Shown: one piece after another, positions 58,044 to 64,000 of the stretch
Layout of the letters: every line of letters begins with the position of its first letter
Numbering within the stretch: position 1 is the first letter of the stretch
Source: Mya arenaria
Lineage: Eukaryota > Mollusca > Bivalvia > Myida > Myidae
Direction: 5' to 3'
DNA: 64,000 nt
Assembly (NCBI RefSeq): GCF_026914265.1
Contig: NC_069126.1
Coordinates: forward strand, 29,839,854 to 29,903,853
The notes under the pieces: model-generated
What the model was told of the DNA's origin: nothing
Seen by the model: only the letters and a program-made list of their open reading frames with translations
Databases searched by the model: none
Position numbers and translations under genes: made by a program

Positions 58044-61000
58044 CTAAGCCCCCTTTTGTTTGTCCGTCCGTATGCTGGTATTATAGTAGTGTTGGATGGA
58101 AGCCAGCTGTTTCTCCCGAAGCCAGATATGTGGCCTCTTCTCTTCTATATGCGCAATGGCTTCTTCTGGATTCCAGCCATGCACCTTCAAAGGAAACAAG
58201 AGATGTTTGTTAACAATAAGCACCATGAGCGCCACTTAGTCAGAGACATGTGTAAGATTGAATAAATATTTTCGAAGAAGAAATGCATTTGTTATTAATG
58301 GTTTATGCACAAAGTTTTCAGGAAAGTGATCATCTACTGGTCAAGGACAAGCTTACAATTAAGGTCCCTGGTCCTCGATTACCTCTTTGTTAAGTTATTG
58401 CGTGAATAAAGCTTCTATAGCCTTGAATTTTGACCAACTGGTCAAGGCAACCTACTAGTTAATGCATGGAGAAGAAATGTTCTACCCCATAAAATATTCT
58501 GACTTAAGATTGAATGTCAATATGGTAGATAAAACTATGAAAAATAATACACCAGAATTCACTATTTAGGACAAAAATATAGCGAACATTTTCATAGTGT
58601 GGGACCACCGAACCTATTCTTGATAAAGGATCTCCAAGTCCCTCCCCTATAACAATTCCTACTCACCTTGACTAGATAGCAGGCGACCACAGTGGCACTT
58701 CTCGTGCGCCCAGCCTTACAGTGGACATACACGGAGCCAAGCTGTTCGTTTCTATACTTAATCATAAAGTCTACTGCTCGGCAGATCTTCTCATGACTTG
58801 GAGAAGCTGTGAAGTCGACTGTAGGAACTTTCAGTTGTGTTACACCAACAGCTGCCCATTCCTTTATACAGAAATACTCATTACTGACTTAAGTTTATAC
58901 AGAAATGCTAACAAATCTATTTTTAATACAGTACTCCTTTGTAGGACAAAGAATGAGTAGGTAACAATGGTTCCTCCCCTTAAAGGCTTTCGTTCACATT
59001 TTATAGGGCAAGACATTGAAAAAATTAGGGTGCATACAAAATGTTTGTTTCAATGATAAAACATCATCAATTTCAAAATATATAATAAAAGATCTTCTGT
59101 TGATAATCATTTAAAAATGTGAAAGAAATGCTTTATTTTGCTGGAAAGTGTTAGTTAGCTTATAAATTATTTTAAATTTGGATTTACAAATCTATCAGCT
59201 TCAAATCTGTAAAAAGATCAAGGAAAGAGGTCGCAACACTTATCTGGGGTATTATCCAATCGAACAAGGGGCAAAAATTGATAATTATTAAACAAACAGT
59301 AATGGCATTTAAACACATGTGCTTACCGTAACTGGTAACTTAAGTACTCAATACCATGTACATTAGGTACTGGATGCCATGTAAATATCTTAGAACATTT
59401 TTTTATTAGTTTCAAGTAACTGCCCATTGTACATACCTTCTCTGTATTACAGAAATCCTCCAGTTCCCAATCTTCATTGAGAGTAACAACTCCTTTCACA
59501 TTCTCTTCCTTAACCCTTTAGCACATAGACAAGTGGCCAGATTACACCTCCCAGTCAATAGCCATCTTACTGATAAGCAGTCCTTATCTGCATAGGTACT
59601 TTTCTGGATATTTGAAAATGAGAAAATGAATACAGCAGTATGACCTTAAAATCAATGTTACTCCAAATAATTGTGTCCAAATCTTTTTTATGTGAATTCA
59701 TTTTTTATAGATAATTAAATTATCTAATAAATGGTGTCAATGATGAAATATTAAATTATTTTATTTCAGCTGTGAATGTATTTTCAAGATGGATTTGTAA
59801 CATTTCTTTGAAATGTCATAATTGCATTAAATCAAAGGGTAATAAAATGCTGGGATCGATCTAATTTTTATTACCCCTACCCTAAAGACCCATCTGGATT
59901 AAAAAGCCGACAATTTATGTTCTTGTGTATTAATACACAGAAATATGTCAAGAATATCCGGTGTCATCCAGCTGAGAGATCCAGTCCAAGGTGTCTGTTT
60001 AACTTTATTACCCCCTCATAAAACTGTTTACAAAAAAAGAAAGCCAATAAATGATTTTCCGGTATGAATAAAAAGATCTAGATCAAACAAAACGCTTGCA
60101 CATGACCTATTTTACAGCCAAAACTATGATGGACATTATATAAGCTTCACAGAAAATTTACCCATCATTTTCTCATTTACTAATTGTTTCTTTTGTTTGT
60201 AAACAAAATATTACCTTTAAGTAAATATAATCTCAATTGATTTTAATGGTAAACTGAACTGACGTAATATATTTAATGATTTACGCATCAATGAATTTGG
60301 GGGAAATTCCATACAGTACTTAGCTCGTGGTCTTATTACGTCACAATGGGATATCACACCTGCGATTGGGAGTATAAACACCTTCTCAATTTAGCAGACG
60401 ATATTTTCAAGGGAAAATCAATACACAAAAGGTTAAACTTTAATTTTATAAACATCCGGGATATTGTTTACAAAAAGAAAGATGCAAAATTGAAATATTG
60501 AAATGACCCTATTGAAATATGCGGGCCATGCGTTTACATCCAGTAATGGATACGGTCGGCCAAATGCGTATACATCTGGTAATGAGCTATGTCGGCCTAT
60601 CTCGTATACATGCGCTAAAGGGTTAACAAGCTGAAACATAAATGTTTAATAATATTGATTAATCATCAAGTCTCTTTATCCATACATAGAGTTTGTTTTT
60701 GAAAGATTCTCTTAAAATGGTTCATTATGCTTATATTTTTGAATTATTGTATGTAAAAAACTGAGACAATTTAAGTAAATGTAAATGCTGAAAGGATAGC
60801 AGAGCTGAAGACAAAGTGAAAGATATGAAGAAATCCTTGTACACTGCGTCAGTGCTTGTGTGCCCAAAGATTATCAATACATCTAGGAGACAACTTTCCT
60901 GGTATTGCATATTTCAGTTTCTGGGCACTTTACTCTCCAATGCTGAGCACAAAACAAGGGAGTTACCTGTACCATTTTGTATGTCCTTAGTATCAAACAA

Positions 61001-61334
61001 ACAGGGATTGAACCTTAGAACTCCCATTACAGAAGCAAACACTCAACCACTTGGCCACCCAGGTGGTCAAGTATATGAACAGTAAAAGATTCTAGCTATA
61101 CCAGCAGTAATTTAATCTTAAAAGATTTACATAATTAAATAAAGTGATTTTAAATCTTTAGTAAGCGCTGACCATGTACATTTGACTTACCCATTTCGTC
61201 ATTCCCCTAAATGGTAGGGCACCCAATAGCACTGTGTCATCTATTCGATCATACCATCGGCGACTGCTAACCTTGCTCAGAAACACATTGTAGAAGAGAG
61301 TTGGGTAAAATGCCACCTTATTGAATAGACTCAT
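58044..61334 (-). CDS. PTPMT1: PTPMT1 mitochondrial phosphatase, 4 exons, exon 2 split by an insertion
   Basis: PTEN-like mitochondrial dual-specificity phosphatase; it dephosphorylates phosphatidylglycerophosphate in cardiolipin synthesis at the inner membrane. Exon 1 61191-61334 encodes [20 protein letters not shown] and ends [11 protein letters not shown]. Exon 2 is in two parts, 60623-60630 and 59437-59509, separated by the element at 59514-60622 and a TTAA duplication. Exon 3 58667-58861 carries the active site HCKAGRTRS (Cys123, Arg129 in the uninterrupted count). Exon 4 58044-58184 starts [13 protein letters not shown] and ends in the stop. All coding exons are phase 0, and the uninterrupted total would be 186 aa against 201 in human. 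As written, reading through exon 2 into the insertion gives a stop at 60433, before the active site. Skipping exon 2 (81 nt) would keep the frame. An acceptor-like TTTCCATTTCAG before the start (about 61381) suggests a 5' UTR intron. Confidence 0.9.
59514..60622. mobile_element. piggyBac-like non-autonomous element (TTAA target) inside PTPMT1 exon 2
   Basis: 1109 bp bounded by inverted ends: CCCTTTAGCACAT on the left and its counterpart ATGCGCTAAAGGG on the right (12 of 13 positions match). TTAA lies at both edges (59510-59513 and 60623-60626). Near the right end 'gtatacatc(t)ggtaatg' and 'tcggcc(t)a' words repeat, a usual subterminal feature. No transposase frame is visible inside, so it would need an enzyme from elsewhere. 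TTAA duplications with CCC/GGG ends are typical of piggyBac elements. Confidence 0.85.
60905..61078 (-). repeat. tRNA-derived SINE-like element in PTPMT1 intron 1
   Basis: On the minus strand 'gtggccaagtggttgagtg' is a good A box and 'ctaaggttcaatccctg' a good B box at about 35 bases distance. No functional tRNA acceptor stem was recognised. Confidence 0.5.
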
Positions 61335-61399
61335 TGCAGTGCCTTGGTATTCCAGCTGTATTATTCTTCTATCATTTTCTGAAATGGAAAGCATTTGAA

Positions 61400-64000
61400 G
61401 TGTGTGAGATGAAGTCATTTTTACCACAAATCAACAAATGCCCATTTTACTTTCATGACTTATAAGTATGATCTCCCTTTTCAATTGTTTGTGTAACTGG
61501 GAATCTGCCAGAAATTGATGCTAAGAATATGTATTCTCTTTAAAAATATAAATAAATGGTGTTACACTTACAGGAATCCAATATGCAATCTTCTATAAAG
61601 TATTTTATAAGAGAGTAATAGACATGTATGTGTAATGGTAAAAAAAACAAGGACAATAACAGTGTTCCAAATTCGCGGTAGTCCGATAGCCCGGGGTTAC
61701 CGAATTTCAGCTGGGGCTACCGATTTTCTGCAGAAATAGCCCAACCGGGCCACCATTTTTTTCCTAATGTAATTTAAATAAAAACATGTCAATTTAACAC
61801 GTATAGCATCATGTTTTTATACGATTATTTTTCAAGAATGCATCCTTTTAGGCAACTCGAGCGACTAAGTTGTGTTTTAGTCGCCTTGACAATGGCGAAA
61901 GATCAAAGCAAGGTCAGAATCGCTGAGTTTGACGATGATCAGAAAGTTAATTGCTCTGCGGTTCAGGACTGCAAGCCATGAGCTGAATGTTTTGTTTTTT
62001 TTCTATTAATATGTCAAGAGTTATAAAAGCCTGAGGTGACAAGTGATTATCGATCAGTTTGTAACCAGTATCTGTGTCTGTAAGCAGCAGTCAAACTCAA
62101 TGACGTCAATAACTCTGCCCATTTATGTAAATTAATGCATAACTTTGGCAGTTTTCGCTAACTACGATGGCTGTGAAAAACAGCAAAGCTAAATATCAAT
62201 ATCAAAATGATACTTTATTTATTTTGTTTGAATAAATTTTATTTATTATCGAAAATTAAATGATAGATTTTAAGTTTTTAATACGTAACAGAAAATTAAT
62301 ATTTTACAAATATCGTCTTAAATGCGCGGGAAACAGGTGCCCGTTTACTTCCTGTCAAATTTAATCAAAGTGAAAGGAGAACTGTTGGACATAGATAAAT
62401 TGTTGTCAGTGTACAGTACAGTAAGATTCTATGTTATACCTTTGAATTGCTTTGCCATTTATTTTAATAACATTTATAGGAATATTAATTGGCAATAGAA
62501 ACATCAATATTTTGTTTGTTTTTACTTCTGGAAATTGAAAGTGAAACTGAAAGTAGAAAAGAGAAATTGCACAATCACTGGTGCATATCGGATTTGACAA
62601 TGATGCATTAAATCATAGAACTAATAGTACATGCTTAATTCGTATCATCTTAAATAAATGATCTGTTTAACAGAGTCAGATAACATTATCTTCTTTTTTA
62701 ACTTTTTGAAAGCTTTATAATTTATATGTATCACTATAATTTATCTACGAGAAGTTCACTTCGCTCAATGCATTTTTGACGCATTGTCCAGATTGAACAT
62801 TTTTTGAATTATTGAAACTGATTGAGAGTGTTCAAGCGTGCTCGATTAGTGGTTGGAATCATATTCAAACTTCCCATAAATTCTTCCAAAAAAGTTCTTT
62901 ATGGTGTTTATGTTTGGGCTTGTGAAATTGGTTTCGGGCTAGTAAATTTTCCTATCTGGTAGCCCGATAAAATTTCCTATCTGGTAGTCATTCTAAAATG
63001 CCGTCCAGGCTTTTTTTTTACTGATGGTTAGCCTGGAACGTCATTCATAACAAAATTCGTAAACATGTAAAAACTGTCTATGAAATGAAATGGTCTTCAT
63101 TTGTATTCTGTAGCTTAAGACTGCCAATAAATACATTAATTCTTATCAATAACCATATCCATTTTGCAAATTCACAAGCTATTTCTTCAAAAAAGTAATT
63201 TAAATACCTGATTTCAGTTGACAGGAGCTTTCTTACTGCCAAAAAGGAAAAAGGTTACACACAACTATACTTTAAGGTTTCAAGAACATATGCTTGTAAA
63301 AAGGACTAAAAACTGACCTGGTCAAGCAATAGCCTACATTGCCCAAGGTGGTTCACAAATGGCAGTTATGGATATAAGGGAAGTAACTTTAACATGTATT
63401 TAATTTGTCATAACGTCCGATATTAAACGGCTCACACAAGAAAAACGACAGATACTCATGACATATTTCATAACATTCAATTAAGCCCAACAAAATCACA
63501 ACTTTAGTCGTTGAGTATAATCTAAGTCAGTTGATTGTTATAATAATTAATCACAATTGTATTCATTTATTTTCGCATATCTTAAAATTTTCATTTTCAA
63601 TGTCATTTACAGCAAGGTAGCTTATAAATGCAGGAACAGTCAGGTTTGTGTGATTTGTTATCTCCCCGAAATCCATAGATTTTTTGGCTCGTTTGAAGAT
63701 CCTTCAAATTTTGGCAAAATGTTAAAATGATTATAGAAGTAAATATAGAAACGAATCGCAGGTCAGTGAAATATATGATTTCAAGAGTGTGTTTTTGTTA
63801 TAATTCTCTTAAGCTACCACATGCGTTTCTGATGCCTCCAGCAAGAATTAAGCGTTTGGCTACTGTGGTTTATTTTGGTAAAATATATGAATTATCAGCC
63901 TTCTCAATTTTCATAAAAAGTTCACTTTGGCAATTTTAGGGCGGGGTGGGTGTAGGGGCGCCGAGTACACCGGGTACGCCCACTGTACCTGAAACCGCTA
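61400..64000. other. Region with no supported gene; probable repeat remnants
   Basis: Around 61665-61760 and 62935-62995 the words 'gatagcccggggttaccg', 'ctggggctaccg' and 'tatctggtagcccgataaaa' recur, which suggests an old mobile element of about 1.3 kb between them. The rest is AT-rich. The upstream non-coding exon and promoter of PTPMT1 should lie somewhere here but cannot be placed. Confidence 0.35.

Noticed and set aside
58721-58960. Plus-strand frame of 79 codons opposite PTPMT1 exon 3
   Set aside because: Antisense shadow of the active-site exon; no independent signal.

Overview
The window is AT-rich animal nuclear DNA that looks like a bivalve mollusc. It has long intron-rich genes with canonical GT/AG splice sites, dense small inverted-repeat elements, and tandem repeats of the kind common in bivalve genomes. 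The species cannot be named from sequence alone. All gene models were assembled by hand from exon homology, splice signals and phase; none has transcript support here.

Layout. 1-11 kb is gene-poor: a decayed Tc1/mariner remnant (about 2.5-2.9 kb), an orphan minus-strand Ig-like exon (3.7-4.1 kb), a roughly 175-bp tandem repeat (4.3-5.2 kb), and a degenerate two-gene DNA transposon (7.3-9.2 kb) with a YqaJ-like exonuclease on plus and a THAP/DDE transposase on minus. 12.9-20.4 kb (minus) holds a complete seven-exon glucose-6-phosphatase catalytic subunit gene (361 aa). Head-to-head with it, 22.1-41.1 kb (plus) holds a complete sixteen-exon NOG1/GTPBP4 nucleolar GTPase gene (638 aa). 43.7-52.8 kb (plus) holds a seven-exon gene for an unrecognised secreted protein (351 aa), with a TATA box, a very long TTC tract in intron 1 and GC-rich minisatellites in intron 6. 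53.3-56.4 kb is a 40-bp palindromic satellite interrupted by a mobile element. 58.0-61.3 kb (minus) holds PTPMT1, the mitochondrial phosphatidylglycerophosphate phosphatase; its second coding exon is cut by a 1.1-kb TTAA-flanked, piggyBac-like insertion. The last 2.6 kb shows no supported gene.

The four main genes look like unrelated housekeeping or tissue genes (ER glucose release, 60S ribosome assembly, a secreted product, mitochondrial cardiolipin synthesis), not an operon or a linked pathway. The points most worth a second look are the insertion that splits PTPMT1, the array of partial NOG1 exon-7 copies that keep an open frame, the paired YqaJ plus THAP/DDE transposon remnant, the uncharacterised secreted protein with its repeat-filled introns, and the palindromic satellite.
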